Below, one piece after another: positions 17,325-30,563 of a DNA stretch of 64,000 bases (position 1 is its first letter; every line of letters begins with the position of its first letter). The stretch is from NCBI RefSeq assembly GCF_026262505.1, contig NC_067206.1, forward strand, positions 2,046,001-2,110,000, in the 5' to 3' direction. A model generated the notes under the pieces. The model was not told the origin of the DNA. It searched no databases and saw nothing but the letters and a program-made list of their open reading frames with translations. A program made the translations under genes and the position numbers. Source of the DNA: Trichomonas vaginalis G3. Lineage: Eukaryota > Parabasalia > Trichomonadida > Trichomonadidae.

Positions 17325-17410
17325 AAAAAAAAAAAAAAAAAAAAAAGGGAGTGGGGCTTCCAGGGGCTGCGCCCCTTCTAGCCCTGATGATGTTTAGTAT
17401 AAATGAAGTT
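17325..17410 (+). repeat. A-run and terminal module of a nested Maverick
   Basis: A run of more than 20 A's is followed by GGGAGTGGGGCTTCCAGGGG, then CTGCGCCCCTTCTAGCCC and TGATGATGTTTAGTATAA. This is the same end module as at 12062, oriented inward to the right. It interrupts the methylase gene, so it marks a nested insertion or a recombination junction. Confidence 0.7.
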
Positions 17411-17426
17411 TTTATTCGGAAAATTG

Positions 17427-18432
17427 TTAGTCTTCTGGTGTGAATTCGGAGGACTCTTCTTCTTCCTCCTCCTCTTCTTCCTCTTCTTCGTCATCGTCGG
17501 CGAGTGGAAGAGGACGTAGTTCATCCAAATTCTGTATGGACGTCCTGATTTGGATTTAAATGAGATGGACATATTTTGTGTGAGTGTTATTTCAGTTTCG
17601 ATAAAGAGTTGGTGTGCTGGTTTGAATATATGTTCGACGTAGGAGAATTTGTGCAACTCATCTTCTCCCAATTCTGTATTGATACAGACTTCGATGAAGT
17701 CACCACTGAGAATGTCTTCACCTGTGGGCATATCCACAACAATTAAATGAACGACACAATAGTTGTGAAATTCATTAGTAGGAAATACTGTTGCAGGCGT
17801 ATTATATGAGGGGAAAAATGTTTTTTCTTCCCCAAATTCATCTGCTACTTCATCTTCATCGTATCCGTTGTTAAAAGCTTTAAATTCATGTACAATTTGA
17901 GCAAATTGTTGACGGAGATTTGGTGGCATACGTAAGCAAGCTTGTAACAATGTCCTACCTTCCACACACTCAGCAAATATGGGAAGGTAGGAACATATAA
18001 TGTCCGTCAATTGGTCCTGGTTGGGGACCAATTGACAGAGTTTTGTGTATGCCGTTATTGTTTCTTTAACGGTATTTGTGTAGATACGGTTATATGGAGT
18101 ATTTCCCTGGTTGTTAAGGGAAAAATACTCATCCGATTGTAATTTCAATCTTGACCTCAACTCTTTGTTCGGTATTCTTTGGTCTATTCTTAGAGCTGTA
18201 TTTGTTCGTGCGGCTGTGGTTTTAAAACATTCGAGTCAAGTTTTAATTGCTTCGAATTGGATGTCGATTTGAATTGGGAGTCTTTTGAGTTCTCCTGAGC
18301 TTGGTTCTGTATTAAAGACTGAATAGCAGTGTCAGCTTCTTGTTTTTCGAGATAGTATTCTATTGAATTGGGCTTCACTGTTCGAGACGCGTACATTATG
18401 AAAAATGAAATGTTTTTTTTCGGACTACTCAT
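17427..18432 (-). CDS. Maverick terminal gene with acidic tail, frameshifted
   Basis: Two overlapping open stretches (18190-18432 and 17378-18160) look like one gene of about 330 residues. A one-base problem near 18225, at a T/A homopolymer, separates them. A second near 17530 replaces a natural acidic ending (about 12 consecutive Glu, then SSEFTPED and TAA at 17427) by a lysine/arginine-rich frame. Possible starts are 18432 (MSSPKKN) or 18396 (MYASRTV). The middle contains QACLRMPPNLRQQFAQIVHEF, and a beta-rich stretch ending in FIETEITLTQNMSISFKSK. The function is unknown. It diverges from the large protein gene of copy B. It is absent from copy A because of a deletion between short TATACTA repeats. 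Confidence 0.55.
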
Positions 18433-18865
18433 AGAAAAGTTTAAAATAAACCGTTTTCGTCAACGGAACCCCCTCTATTTTTTTATTTTATTTAATAGTT
18501 ACCGTTGGAAAACCGTTCCATCTCAAATATTGAATGAACTATAAACGTTTTTTGTTTTCTATATATACTTTTTTGTCCAACGGTAAAACTTTTTACACAA
18601 CGGTTTTTGAGAGTCGTCGCCGTTGACTTTTTTGTAGAGCACTCAAAATAGTATAACTTTGTCCGGACAAGTAAGGGTCTATCGTCGCTACAGGAAAAGT
18701 TACAGGCGTTCCAAGGAAGTATACTTTGAGAAGCCTTTTCCCTTATAGAATGAGATAGGACGGTTATTTTACAAAACTGACAACACTTTGACCGAGTAGT
18801 TTTTTGTGCTGAACAAAAAGTGTCATATAAACATCTGTCAAAAACCGTTTTTTACTTCACTTAAA
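18433..18865. promoter_or_regulatory. Divergent promoter region of Maverick B
   Basis: These 430 bases lie between the terminal gene and the large-protein gene. They hold CGTTGACTTTTTTGTAGAGC, the TTGTCCGGACAA palindrome (about 18659), and the conserved blocks also found upstream of the large protein in A, C and D. Just before the ATG is TTCACTTAAAATG, a good T. vaginalis initiator. Several AACGGTT/AACCGTT motifs repeat between 18450 and 18630. Confidence 0.5.
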
Positions 18866-21800
18866 ATGCCACGTAAGCTACGTAAGAATATACGTAAGAG
18901 GAAGAGAGCATTGAAACATCCAATAGTAAAACTGACACCACAACAACAGTTGCAACAACAAATGATGAATGACCCCACTATGTTGCAACAAATGTCAAGC
19001 AACCCTATGCTTTTAAACCGAGTTATTGGTGCACAGAGTGGAGGTTTAAGAGCGGCACTTTTAGCGAAAATGGCAGGCTATGGTGGAGCTGCAGACGGAA
19101 CAGCTTATAACCCTCAAAGTCAAATGAATTTGAGTTCACTCAAAAATCAAATAACAGATGTCAAAAAGTCAAACATAGACATACAGAAACAAATAAGTGA
19201 AAACGAAAAGAAACTAGAATATGACAGACACACAAAGAAACTCAATGAGTTAAACGTAGAGAAAAAGAAGAAAGAAGAACAACTGAAAGAACTAAGTACA
19301 GAGGAATATGCGAAAAAAGTGTCAGAAAAAGCAGCAGAAGTAGCAAAAATGGAACAAGATGTCATAAATTTGAAAAACCATACTACTCAATATAAAATAC
19401 TGAAAGATGAAGAGATAAAACAAAAAGCCCTGAAGACATATATGGATAGCGATGAGTATAAAAAAGAAGTTGAAGCAAATGTAAAGGCAGAAAAACTTTT
19501 ACAGTTGCAAAACCAAACCGTACAGTATGAAAACTTAGCACAAGAAAGTAAAAATAACGACGCGGCTATGCAAAAGGCAATGAAAAGCGCAGAATATATA
19601 AAAGCTAACAATGACTGGTTAGATGCCCAAGCCAACGCTAAAGCAGCCCAACTCATAGGGTCAATAAGGACAAAAATACAAGCGGATGAAGACAGTTCAA
19701 ATGAAGCTTTAACAAATGCTGACTTTAAGAACGCCTTCGAAGCTCTTCATAGTAAGGTGAAACAAGTGAACGACTTCTCATCTGGAAAGAAACTGAAGTC
19801 TGAAGGTTTCGACAAAGAGTTAAGAGAAGTAGCACAAAATATGACGAAAATAACAGATGCAGCAACGAGACAGGCAGTTCAAAGTGCCTATGACGCCGTT
19901 AGAGCAACTGTTGTGAAAAGTCAAGAAAAAGAGTTACAACAGACCAAAACAGACCTAGTAAATGCTTTCTTAAAACGAAAAGTCAGGTAGGACATTACGC
20001 TGCAGATGGAACATATGTGCCAGCTGGTGGAACTTATATACCAGCTGGTGGAACTTATATACTAGCTAGTGGAACTTATATACCACCAAACCCTCCAAGA
20101 GAAGCACCTGCACCAGGACTACCTAAAACATTTACATCGTCACATGGACACAGACACAAGCATGCACCAAAACCAACACAACAACCAACAGTTCAAAATC
20201 CAGCACACAACAACAACAAGCAAACAAAACCACACAACAACCAACAGTTCAAAACCACACAGCAACCAACAGTTCAAAACCCTGCACAACAACAACCACA
20301 AACAGAGCAAGGACATAAAAGAAGTAGAGAACAAGGAAACCAAGAATTCTTAAAAATGCTTAAAGAAGAGTGTGGTTTCCCAGATACTGTTGACTTTAGT
20401 GACAGATATAAAGAAGCTATTGGAAAGTTCAAGGATGGAAATACTGACCCGAACCTATTTAGCTTTATGGCTCAGCACCAAAACGGATATAATCTCAAAC
20501 CTGGAAAATACAAGCTCGCTAAGGGATATGATTTAATAGCATATCATCCAAATGACATGGATGAATTTACTCCGAGATATTTGATGTCAGAGCTAAATGA
20601 CAATTCAACTTTCGTCATGAAACGCGTAAAAAATAGAGACGGAACGAAAGAACAAAAGCTTATGAATGCGGATGACGTAGATAGGGAAATTGTTGAAAAC
20701 GGTCTCGGAATATATGAAATGCCAGCAGATGAGGTACAAGAAACTCCACAGGAAGAAGTTCAGATACAACCAGACATGGAAGAAATAGTTCAGCAACAAC
20801 AGCTAGAAGAGCCTGAAGGAAACGAACAAGTCCTTCCTTTGGAAACTAACTTCACAGAACTAGATGAAGATTTGGAACAGCCGAAAAATCTTGACCCTCA
20901 ACAAGAGTATGCGGAGAATATGGAATATTTCCAAGAGTCTAAAAAAAATTCGGCTGACATAGTAGAAGAATATCGAAAAATGTTTGCCGACATACAAAAG
21001 ACTCCAACACCAGATGAAAATATTCAGCATAGAATGGAAGAACTGAAAAAATGTACACAAATACAACAACCCTTTTTACTTACGAGCATTTAACGTTCAA
21101 TCTTCGGATGAACTCGGTGAAAAATAAAAGGTTAAATTTCAAGAAAACATATAGAAATGAAACATTGTTTAAAGTTCATTCAGAACCTAACCAAGATGGA
21201 AACAAACCTACTTTTGTTTCTGCAGACGATGGAACTACAATGAGATGGGGTCATAAAGCTAATCCGGATAGGTGGTTCATAAACTTACAACCACAATTCC
21301 AAGAAGTTGTAGACGCAATGGAAGTCAATGGTGAACCAGATATAGCTGGTATTTTCAGCGCGGCTTTAATGCCATTGAAAGATATGAAACATGCAGATAT
21401 TTTGGACCAGTATGAAATGAACATGGCTGATGGAAATATAACACCTGACGTTCTAGAACATTTATCTCAAAGAACTACACAGAACCATAGAGATGGTATA
21501 TTTGGTGAAGAGTTTAGAAAGAAAGTTAGGGAAGAGAAGGAAGAGAACCTATTGTACATGACCTTGCAAACGAAAGTTTACAAAATGTCATAAAAACTTA
21601 CTTTGCAGACAATGAACGAGAAGGGATGAATATTTAAGAAAACTCAAATGGACAGTACCAAATGAAATGTTAGTATTGAAAAACATGTTCCTTGACAAAA
21701 TAAAACCAACTACAGAAATAAACGACGCAAGACTGAAAGATTGGGTAAAAGCTTTCCCATTCACAAAAGATATAGTTGGTAACATGGAAAGAAAACCAGA

Positions 21801-22128
21801 ATGGCTACAAAAACATATATTTGGAAACGAGCTTATTCCATATGGACAGGCACTGTTTGAAGAGCTTGAACCGGAAACTCAGGAAAGAGTCATGCAAACA
21901 ATACGCGAAGACTCAAATACAGACTATGACAAACTCTTTCTAGGATATAGGTTACCTGAGATGGGCGACCAGAGCCAAAAGGCAAAAAGGACATGGGAAA
22001 TTTGCAACATACTAGATGAACATAATGCAAAGATGCAACAACTTCAAGCAGAGGGCAATGAAGGAAAAAGAAGAGTTAAAAACTCAGTCAGGAAGAAAGT
22101 AAAGCTTGGTCAGTGGGTTCTATTATGA
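18866..22128 (+). pseudogene. Large coiled-coil Maverick protein, copy B, decayed
   Basis: This is the homologue of 7821-11795. It is open from 18866 to about 19980 (coiled-coil part). One base is lost near 19975. The frame then reopens through three AGGTYIP-type repeats, the histidine-rich and PTVQN segments and the acidic linker, to about 21045. Further frame changes lie near 21045-21115 and 21535-21660. At the C-terminus a deletion removes about 30 residues before GNEGKRRVKNSVRKK. Because no stop separates the AGGTYIP and PTVQN regions here, this copy shows that the two halves in copy A are a single gene. Diagnostic differences from A and D (for example KEQKLMNADDVDREI) are shared with copy C. 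Confidence 0.75.
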
Positions 22129-22167
22129 CATATAAATCCAACTATTCTATATTTTTACTCATATGAA

Positions 22168-23757
22168 ATGTACGCCGCTCAGAATATAACGCCAACAGTT
22201 TTGGATGCTATGAATGGAAATGTTTCCGAATGGTATAACGAATGCGACAATGCCATTAGAAGGTCAGAAATAGTTCCTGGAACTTACGAATATACAACTG
22301 CTGTTTCTTATGGAAACGTAGGTGAGTTTGGAGAAGGTTCTTCAACAACAGTAGATATTGCTTGCGACAGGTTTCATATATTTCTATTGACAACTCATTC
22401 TTATACGTGGAACAAGACATTGAAATAAAACCTTCTGCCAAGTTGTCTGACAAGAAAGGTTGCAATGGAATTTTCTATGTCGGAATACCAATATGCTCCA
22501 GAAGTTTTCATGGGATATAAGATATATTCTAACTCTGACTTAGTCCAACAGTAACATGGGCAAACTATGAATGTTCGCTTGAGAAACTCAGTACAACCAC
22601 AGCTAGAGAACAAACAGACCAGTACGCCACCATTGAGAAAAATAAGAAGACTTGACCCTAACGTTCCAGGAGTTTATGTTAACCTTTCTGGTTCAGATGG
22701 AACTGCTGTCACTAAAGTAAAACTGAAACTTAGAGTTCCTTTGTCATCTTTCCTCATCTTCAGGTTTTTAAGATACTTGCAAACTGGGCAGGAAAAATTT
22801 CTATCGAACTTACTCAAAGCAAATAACTTAGTCATTGCACCAACACAAGACCCATTCACTCTTACAGACGTAAAGGGAACAAATCAAACGTCATTCGCCG
22901 ACTTTTGCAAAGACAAAGTTGACTTAGACTTTGTTTCTCAAACCTCAGCACTGAAGTAAACTACTACTTCAATGCTGCTGGAACTGCTTGGGACCAGTTA
23001 AGTTCACACGAAAAATTTGAATGCAAGAGAATAGAAAGCAGACTTGCAGTCTATATGTGGACCCAGATATTTCAAATGCTTTAGCTGCCAATATATTGCA
23101 GTTCCACTTATGTTCCCTATACACCAAATATCTGTCAAAGACTTTGCAGGTGAAGTTGGAAACCAAAGTGCTGACCCAGGTGCAAGAACAGATATTGCCT
23201 TAACAACTGCAATGAAACATGCAGATACTATGTTTGTACTGTTCAGACGAACTATAAATGACTATTCTTGTTTCTACAACCCCGGTATTAAATATCATAT
23301 AAACATAGATGGCAAATATTATCCAAGAGAAGAATATTCTACAGTTGAGGATATGAGGTCATACAACTTGACATTAGATGCTATGAACTTTAACAACAAC
23401 TTCACAACAACCATTAACCCTGAAATGCAAAGTTCTATTATGCCATATGTGAAAGTATGGACTCATACAGGAGGTCAAAAACTCAATCATGGAGACCGTT
23501 CAAACTTTTGGCTTGGCATTCCATTTGCTGACTCAGAAGACTTTATGGGTGGTATTTCAACTGTTGGTACAGTTCAAATACAATATACTGGTGACAGAGA
23601 CGGTCCAATGAATTGAAAGCAAAAGAAGTTTACAAAACCAATAGCACTTTTCACGGAAGATGCTCTTTGAAAATTCGTTCGATGAAACCTGCTGGGGCTC
23701 CTCAGATTGGTATAACGACAGCTTCCATCGAGCAGATTTTGGCAGCAGTCAGTAAGT
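22168..23757 (+). pseudogene. Major capsid protein, copy B, frameshifted
   Basis: It starts MYAAQNITPTVLDAMNG, 40 bases after the large-protein gene. Frame changes occur near 22380, 22485, 22550, 22945 and 23000. The stretch from about 23090 to 23616 is clean and includes GIKYHINIDGKYYPREEYST and NFWLGIPFADSEDFMGG. A missing G in GCAGCAGTCAG near 23742 disturbs the last codons. A TACTCATATGAAATG start context contains a TCA-Y-W initiator that copies A and D have lost. Confidence 0.7.
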
Positions 23758-24065
23758 TGTTCTTGAACTGACTTCTCTCCGTCAAATATTGACAGTACGC
23801 CAGTTTTGACATAGTATTGTATTATAAACTTACCTTTAGAAATATCGGTCAGTTTTGTTGTTATATTTTTGTCTGCTTCAAGAACTTTCACCATCTCGGT
23901 TATACCAACTTTCTTTGCTTTATGAAAATATTTGGTTCAGCAAAGACTGCTATTCTATAACATTTTCCATTGTTTGTATAAAGAACTATTCTATCAATGA
24001 ACTTGTATTGTTTGTGTGTGTAAACTTTGTTTTGCTTCAATTCGAAGATACTCAAATACGTCCAT
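23651..24065 (-). pseudogene. Copy B of the capsid-antisense gene
   Basis: This is the homologue of 55375-55794, reading MDVFEYL-type from 24065, but a base is missing near 24055 and others near 23930. The 3' end again overlaps the capsid gene tail in antisense. Confidence 0.6.
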
Positions 24066-24084
24066 CTTTTATATTCTAAGTAAA

Positions 24085-24666
24085 ATGTCATTTCCGAAAA
24101 ATAGAAGCGTAAGTGTTTTCAAAAGGTTTAATGGCGGTGGCAGATGTGAAGTTAAATTCACCAACTCAAACAAACAGTCAAAGTGTTGTTGTCAATGTCA
24201 AAGAAAGAGATGTTGAAGTGGGGAAACCATACGAAGACGAAGATGGTATAACAATAGTTCCTGTAAAAGAACAACCAACATATCCTGAAGTTAGCAGAGA
24301 CTTAATTCTGTTGCAGATATTCGAAACGACTACCAACAACTGAAAGACAAACTTAAAACTCAGGAGAAGATTTGTCAAGCTTTAGGTATAATGTTAAACT
24401 TGGTCGAACACAACCCTGTAAAAGTGAACTCATATGTCATCGCACCTCATGAAATTTTGAAAGAACTATTGAAACTTTTGACAGAGGCAGACGATATAAA
24501 CATCAAAGAAATAGAGCCTGACATTGCTTGCTGTGGTGTTTCATATAATGTCATTGACAAGATATACGTTATGAAAGGAGGTGAAACCTTGAACTTAAAA
24601 TATAGTTTCCCAGACGTTATAAAAATATTTGACGACCACAACATTTCATTAAAATTTATTTGCTAA
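24085..24666 (+). pseudogene. Copy B of the ~190-residue MSFPKN protein
   Basis: This is the homologue of 5269-5846 and 54776-55356. It starts MSFPKNRSVSVF. Frame changes near 24118 and 24302 split it, but the C-terminal 91 codons (24391-24666) are open and almost identical to the other copies. Confidence 0.6.
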
Positions 24667-24670
24667 GTAA

Positions 24671-25485
24671 ATGGCAGAAGACATAGTGGTTTATACTATT
24701 ACGACTAAAAACCCTGAGTCATATAATTCTATAACAACAAACTTACAAAGTCCTCAAGGACGATATTGTAAACTGACCTTAAACACGATGACGACTAAAG
24801 CCTGTTTTGCTCTTTTGACACCAGAAGACTTTGTTGTTGTGAATGGTAAAAAATACTTCTTTGAAGATACTTACTCAGATATACCACCAACAGGTTTTGT
24901 TGACTTATTTAATACTTTAAGGACGGATGTAACATGTGCTGCAACTAGAGCAGGTTTCATTATGTTTGGATGTCCGACTGAGTTTAGTATAAACGATATG
25001 AGCTATAATACAAAACTTATATCTGGTTTTTACTACCAACAGTTCCTATAACAGGAAAAGGTGTCATACAAGGTTTGTCTGTTCCATTGACTTTAAGTAC
25101 ACCTATTTTATATATTGTTTCAAACTTAGGTTCAAAGTGCTATTCGAATGTCGACAGAAACTACTATGACCAAAAGATACTCATGCGTATAAACAACACT
25201 TTCTCTGCTGGTTTGCCTATTGTTCATTCGAATGCAGAGTTTTCAGCTTTAGTAAACTCAAACACTTTAGCAAACATAAACTTAACCTTAGTTGACGCAA
25301 ACTTTGTTCCTGTAAAACTTTTATGTCCTATGTATTTGTCAATGACGGCAGAAAGTTTCGAATTGGAAGATGCAACTGGTGAAAGTATTGTATTACAAGA
25401 ACAACTTCAACAACAAATAGCTCAAGAACAACAAATGCAACAAATGCAACAAATGGAACAAATGCAACAACAAAGTCAAGAATAA
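24671..25485 (+). pseudogene. Copy B of the putative penton-like protein
   Basis: This is the homologue of 4467-5264, frameshifted once near 25045 by a missing T. Both halves are otherwise open. The glutamine tail has an extra MQQMEQ unit compared with A and D. It directly follows the 24085 gene, as in copy A, without the extra gene found in D. Confidence 0.65.
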
Positions 25486-25513
25486 AAAAAATATTTTTTT
25501 TATTTTTATAAAA

Positions 25514-26754
25514 ATGTACAGAATAGACGTTTCAGATTTTTATGACTTCCAAGCGTTCAGAAATATGTGTCCATTTCGAGACTATAACAAAGCAGTCGAG
25601 AATTTGAAACGTTTAGTCATTTATGTCGACTCTGCCTCTGCCCCAGAATGTTATGTTATGAAAGAATGGGATGTAGTCTTTAACAAACCAAGAGCGACAA
25701 TAGTTTCAGAACAAGAATGTAGACAGAAACTTAAGAAAATAAAAGTCGTACAAGTTGGTATGAAGATGTTAGATGCTTGGAATCTTATTGTCAAAGTTAG
25801 AAGATTTTTCAGTTCGTGGTATAAAGTTCTATAACACCATCTCCAAACTTCTATTCTATCTTCACTGGATATAAATACGAACAAGTAGAATGGAAAGAAA
25901 AATGTTATAGAAGCTTGGTTAGACCATGTCAAAGAAAATTATATGCAATGGAACGAAAGAGTCTATGAGTATATCTTATGTTGGTTTGCAAACATCTTAC
26001 AACATCCAAGTGCTAAAAATGAAACTGCTCTCATTATAATTGGAAAACAGGAACTGGTAAGAACACTTTCTTTACAGATATCTTGTGAAACTGTTAGAGG
26101 GCTATTCGAACCCTAATATGACAAACTTAGAAAACATCTGCGGTAAATTTAACTCTTCAATAGAGAATATGAAACTTATAGTATGTAACGAACTTCAAAG
26201 TATAGATACAACAAAGGTTTTAAACTCAGATGCTTTGAAGAGTCTTATAACAGACAAAGTTGGAGTTGTTGAAAGAAAATATAAAGACCAAAGAGTTTGT
26301 GAAAATGTGCAAATTTCATCATGGTTTCAAACAATGTTGTTCCGATGAAGTTAGAAAGTTCTGACAGAAGATATGTAGTTGTCAGAACGTCAGATTCTCA
26401 TATGCAAGATACAGAATATTTTGACGACTTAGCAGAAACTTTGACACCTAACTTTTACAACCACTTGTTCTCATATTTTCATGACATTAGATATTTCAAA
26501 GTTCAATCCAAGACAAATTCCACATACCGAAGAAAGACAAACATTGTTTAGAAGCAAACAAGAGTGTATATGAACTGTTCATAGATGAGACTAACTTTGA
26601 GTGTTTAGATAGAAGGTCATTGTACGATTCGTATAAACAATATTGTCAAGAATATGGTTATATGGCAGCGTCTAAACGAACATTCTTGGCAAATGTCAAA
26701 AATCTTTTAGATGTTCAGAATGGTGTATATACAAAGAAAAATTTTTCTGAGTAA
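25514..26754 (+). pseudogene. SF3 helicase, copy B, decayed
   Basis: Homologue of 3203-4438 with many single-base changes, for example near 25785, 25900, 26050 and 26310. Walker B-type KLIVCNELQSIDT and the SSDRRYVVV arginine segment remain readable, but the Walker A region is out of frame. Confidence 0.7.
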
Positions 26755-26789
26755 ATTTAAAAAAAATATTTTTTTATCCGATAGAAAAG

Positions 26790-27208
26790 ATGACGAAATA
26801 TATTTCAGTCAACAAGTACATGACAGAAGTCAAAGAAGAACTAGACCCATTCGCTTATTTGAATGTTTACTTCTACCATTTTGAAAAGTCTACATTTGAC
26901 AAAGTTTTGGAACATCGAACCAGTTAAGTTTGCTATTGTGACTAAAAATGGTGCGAAATTTGAAGACTTAGACATAGAAGGTTTGTTAGCAGTCAAAGAA
27001 AATTTTGACAGAAGGTTTTCAAACCTTAAAGAAGGCAAAGCATACAAACTTGTTATACCTTATGAACCAAAGAAAGCAGACGACTATGAATATTATGAGT
27101 CTAAGATAGTTGAAGTTCAAGGTAAATTGGGTAAAAAGATTTTTAGAGTCTAAGCCAGTGTTTTGCTCCTAAAGAGGAGAGAACATTGACATTGACCAGA
27201 AATGTTCT
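26790..27208 (+). pseudogene. Copy B of the 139-residue protein
   Basis: This is the homologue of 2747-3166. The middle is open (26863-27153), and both ends are frameshifted. Confidence 0.6.
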
Positions 27209-27228
27209 AAAAATAAAATTTTTATTTT

Positions 27229-27692
27229 TACATGTCAAATTTCTTTTTCTCTGGAACTGGTTCAGGTTCTTTCTTCTCTTCTACTTTCTTTTCTTTCTTT
27301 CTTTCCTTTCTTCTTTCTTCTTCTTTTCTGGTGGAGTTATGTCAAATTTCTCAGAACCATATTTATGTAAAAGTTCTTTGTCCTTTAATAAGCTCTTTCT
27401 ATTCTGTTTTCTATTTCATCTTCAAGAACAGCGCATGTGTCTCTTTGCATTCTAAGAACTTTTGTTGGACTTCATCTTTCAAGAGGCGTCATCTCTGTTC
27501 AACAAGTCTGTCATTGACAAATTTAAGACTGCTCTGGCTTAATGTTTTATGGTTCTTGTCATATTCCCAGAAACAGAACTTTTAGAACAAATTCCCCTTT
27601 CTTGTTTACACTATGTAAGATTTTTATGGTCGACAGATGTTTTGCTGTCGAAAAGTTTGTCTCGAATATAGATAGCGAAATCGCTAGACATT
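27229..27692 (-). pseudogene. Copy B of the K/E-tailed small protein
   Basis: This is the homologue of 2278-2730, starting MSSDFAIYI from 27692. There are several indels in the middle and in the lysine-rich tail. Confidence 0.55.
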
Positions 27693-27727
27693 TTTCAAAA
27701 AGATAAAAATTTTAATTCTATAAAAAT

Positions 27728-28588
27728 ATGTTAGAAAAAAAGTTGCTGACATTACAGAAATTTGAGAATGTTTTAAACAAGGAACAGAGGGAAGTGCCGA
27801 AAAAGCCTCAGTAAAACCCATACATGAACAAGTTCTTATTTGCGTCAGAATGGTTATAACGAGTCTAATCGCCACCACCTGCGTCGGCGTAGACTTTCAC
27901 TTATCTTAAAATGGCTGCACAACAACCAGAACTAGATGAGAAAACCCATTCTATGAGTTAGTTGTCATTTGTAGTACTTACGGCGTTCAATTTGACCAAC
28001 GTCAATTCGTTCAAGTATTATAAAGGAAGTCTAATTATATGTATAAAAGCTCTGAAGGTTGTTAGATTGGCATTAAAGACAGCTACAAAGAAGAGTTTTG
28101 AAGATAATGCTATACATGAGTATATAAATTCTAAGTTAAAGACCAAATTGAGGAATGCAGAGCGAATATTAGAGAAAGAAACACTTCAGAAACAAACGAA
28201 AGAGGTAGAATACATCAAGAACAGAAATTTGCAATCTTACGATTGCGGAAGACATACCCTCTAGATGTCTTCTTTCTTAGATGACTTTGCTTCTCTCTCT
28301 ATGCTTAAGAATAGAGAACAAGGATTTGTGTCGAATTCTTAAGAAGCTCAGACACTTTAACATACTCAGTTGTCATTTGTGTACAGACAGCAAAGGTTCT
28401 TAGTAAGGATTAAAGAGAATACTTACTGATATCATACTTTTCCCTTGGATTGTCCGAAGACGATTTTCATGGAACTATGAAGAGTCCTGCAGGTAGTGAC
28501 GACTGAACTATGGGAGAAGTACAAAGTCATACAAGCCCTCATACTTCTTTCAGAATTCACATCTACGCCAAACAAGTTCAATTGTAAA
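27728..28588 (+). pseudogene. Packaging ATPase, copy B, heavily decayed
   Basis: Fragments of the ATPase can be followed from an MLEKK-type start to the C-terminal HIYAKQVQL-like end. Walker A is destroyed (the P-loop codons are replaced by ATCGCCACCACCTGCGTCGG near 27870). Indels are frequent. This copy cannot encode an active ATPase. Confidence 0.6.
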
Positions 28589-28604
28589 AGTCAAAGCTTC
28601 GAAA

Positions 28605-29076
28605 AATAACATGGTTCATCTACCCTATTGTTTGAGTTGTCAAACTACTCTGTATGTTTTGTTGTCTTGGACAGCTTTCTCTAGCCTTCACGTTCTTGTC
28701 TATGATTTCGTCAAAGAGTTTACAACAGTACCAAGCATAGCGACGGTGAAGCCCCACATTGCACAGCATTATACAGAAGTCTATGATAACATACCAACCT
28801 CTCAAACCATTTTGGCAATTTTTTCACGATTTTTCAGATAAAAAAGTTATGTCTCGCTGTGCTTCGCTCAAAATTCTTTTCTGTGGTTTCAAACCAGTCT
28901 TGTGCCTTGCTTTGTTAGAACGAAGAGCATTCAAAATTACTTTGCATTTGGAACATGCTCATCTTTGACCGAGGAATGAAGACGGAGTTGTTTGCTTAAA
29001 CTGAACCCCACTCATATTCTTCATTTCATAGTTCATGCGACTATTAACTGTTGTGTGCTTCTCTTGTTGTTGACAT
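28605..29076 (-). pseudogene. Copy B of the 274-residue coiled-coil protein, truncated
   Basis: The N-terminal half (from a start near 29076) is recognisable on the minus strand down to about 28605, with many indels. The C-terminal half is missing, so the gene is deleted internally and joins the ATPase end. Confidence 0.55.
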
Positions 29077-29164
29077 ATCTGTCCTTACATACAAAATAAA
29101 AAAAATATTTTTATAAACAAACTAGCGTTAGTTCTTCTATCTTAAGGAAATTCATGAATTTCAT

Positions 29165-29365
29165 ACGGAATATGCAATAAAAATTAATGTTTATGTTAGA
29201 ATGTTAGATCTAAACATTGTTTTCTACTATGTTTTCTAACATGGTCTAAAAACATACAAAACTCATTGAAATTTCATACGCGGAATTCAGCAAAAAATAA
29301 TGTTTATGTTAAGAATGTTAGGATCTAACATCGTTTTCTACACATGTTTTCGTAACATAACTATT
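29165..29365. repeat. AGATCT palindromic arrays, copy B
   Basis: Two decayed copies of the intergenic palindrome block lie near 29188-29240 and 29305-29360. One keeps TTAGATCTAA, the other is disturbed (TTAGGATCTAAC). Their place between the two genes matches copies A and D. Confidence 0.55.
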
Positions 29366-29369
29366 TACA

Positions 29370-30345
29370 AGCGTTTTACATGGTATATGTTGCGCATGGT
29401 CTCATGCACTCTAAACAATTTCGTAGCTTCTATTTCTTCTGTCAGTATGTCAAAATTTTAACGATACGAAAGTTTCTTAATATACTTCTTCTTGACGTCA
29501 GATAGAAGGAAAATCGTCAGGCAGTTGGATAGTTTTGTCAGAAATTCTAACATGTTTTCATCTTTATCTTCTGCTTGGTTTTCTGCTTTCTTCTTAAATC
29601 TGCATAGTCGTTTCGCATTACGTTCTATTCTCTTTGACGGTTAGTAGTTATATTCCTCATTGCTGCTTTTACATTTTGAACACTGCGGGTCTATTTTTTG
29701 CGTTATATTCTGAAACCTTACCTGCTAAAACCAAACCAAGGCGTCAAATGGTTTTCTTGCATTCTCGAAACATTAGCCGGGTTTTATTTGATTCGTTCCA
29801 TACCTTACCCCTAACTATCTTTATCTCTTATTTCCCAAACACATTTTGCAACTAACGCCAAACAAGTTGTCGTAGTCTTAATTCTTCGGATTTGTAAACA
29901 GTCAGAGATGCTTCTTATTATACCAATTCGCCCAATCTTTGTCCATAACCTTTATGGTTCCAATGAAAACCAAGGAATTCATAATTTACCTTTCGTATGA
30001 ACTTCTTATATTTCTACTGAGTCAGTTGCTGGACTTCTTTTCGTTTCAAATTCCACGGATGGTTAGTTTTGTTGTTGGATTTCAGCATTTGGGTAAAATG
30101 GTCAATAATGCCTGCGATTTGTCAAAAGATACTGTTTCATTTGTTTCATCTTTCGCAACCTTTTTTTTTTACATCTAAATTACTTTGTTAAAAGTTCTTG
30201 TTTATCTTCTGGATTTTTGTTTCCGAAGTATTATGAAGAAGGAATGAAGTTTTTTTCATCTCTACTACATAGATGTGATTCATAACTAGCGAGTTTGGTT
30301 GCTGTAGTTGTTGAATTGTGTTGTGCCACTGTTGAAATTCATGTC
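29370..30345 (-). pseudogene. Copy B of the 48449-type protein, decayed
   Basis: Reading on the minus strand from about 30345 to 29370 gives the homologue of 48449-49383, with numerous single-base indels throughout. No long frame remains. Confidence 0.55.
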
Positions 30346-30563
30346 TTTTATACAAAATAAAATAAAATAAATAATAAAAATAAAACTAATTTTATTTTTT
30401 TATTCGGGAAAATTCATGAAAATTCAAGAAGTTTATTAGACCATGTTAGGAAACGTGTTAGAAAACAATGGTTAGATCTAACATTTAACATTAAATTATA
30501 TTTTTGTTTGCTAAATTTCATGAAAATTCAAGAGTTTTAGGGACCATGTTAGAATCTCTCTCT

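Noticed and set aside
17378..17500. Lysine/arginine-rich C-terminus of the terminal gene of Maverick B
   Set aside because: The alternative frame gives a plausible acidic ending with a stop before the terminal repeat, whereas the basic frame runs into the repeat. It is more likely a frameshift product.
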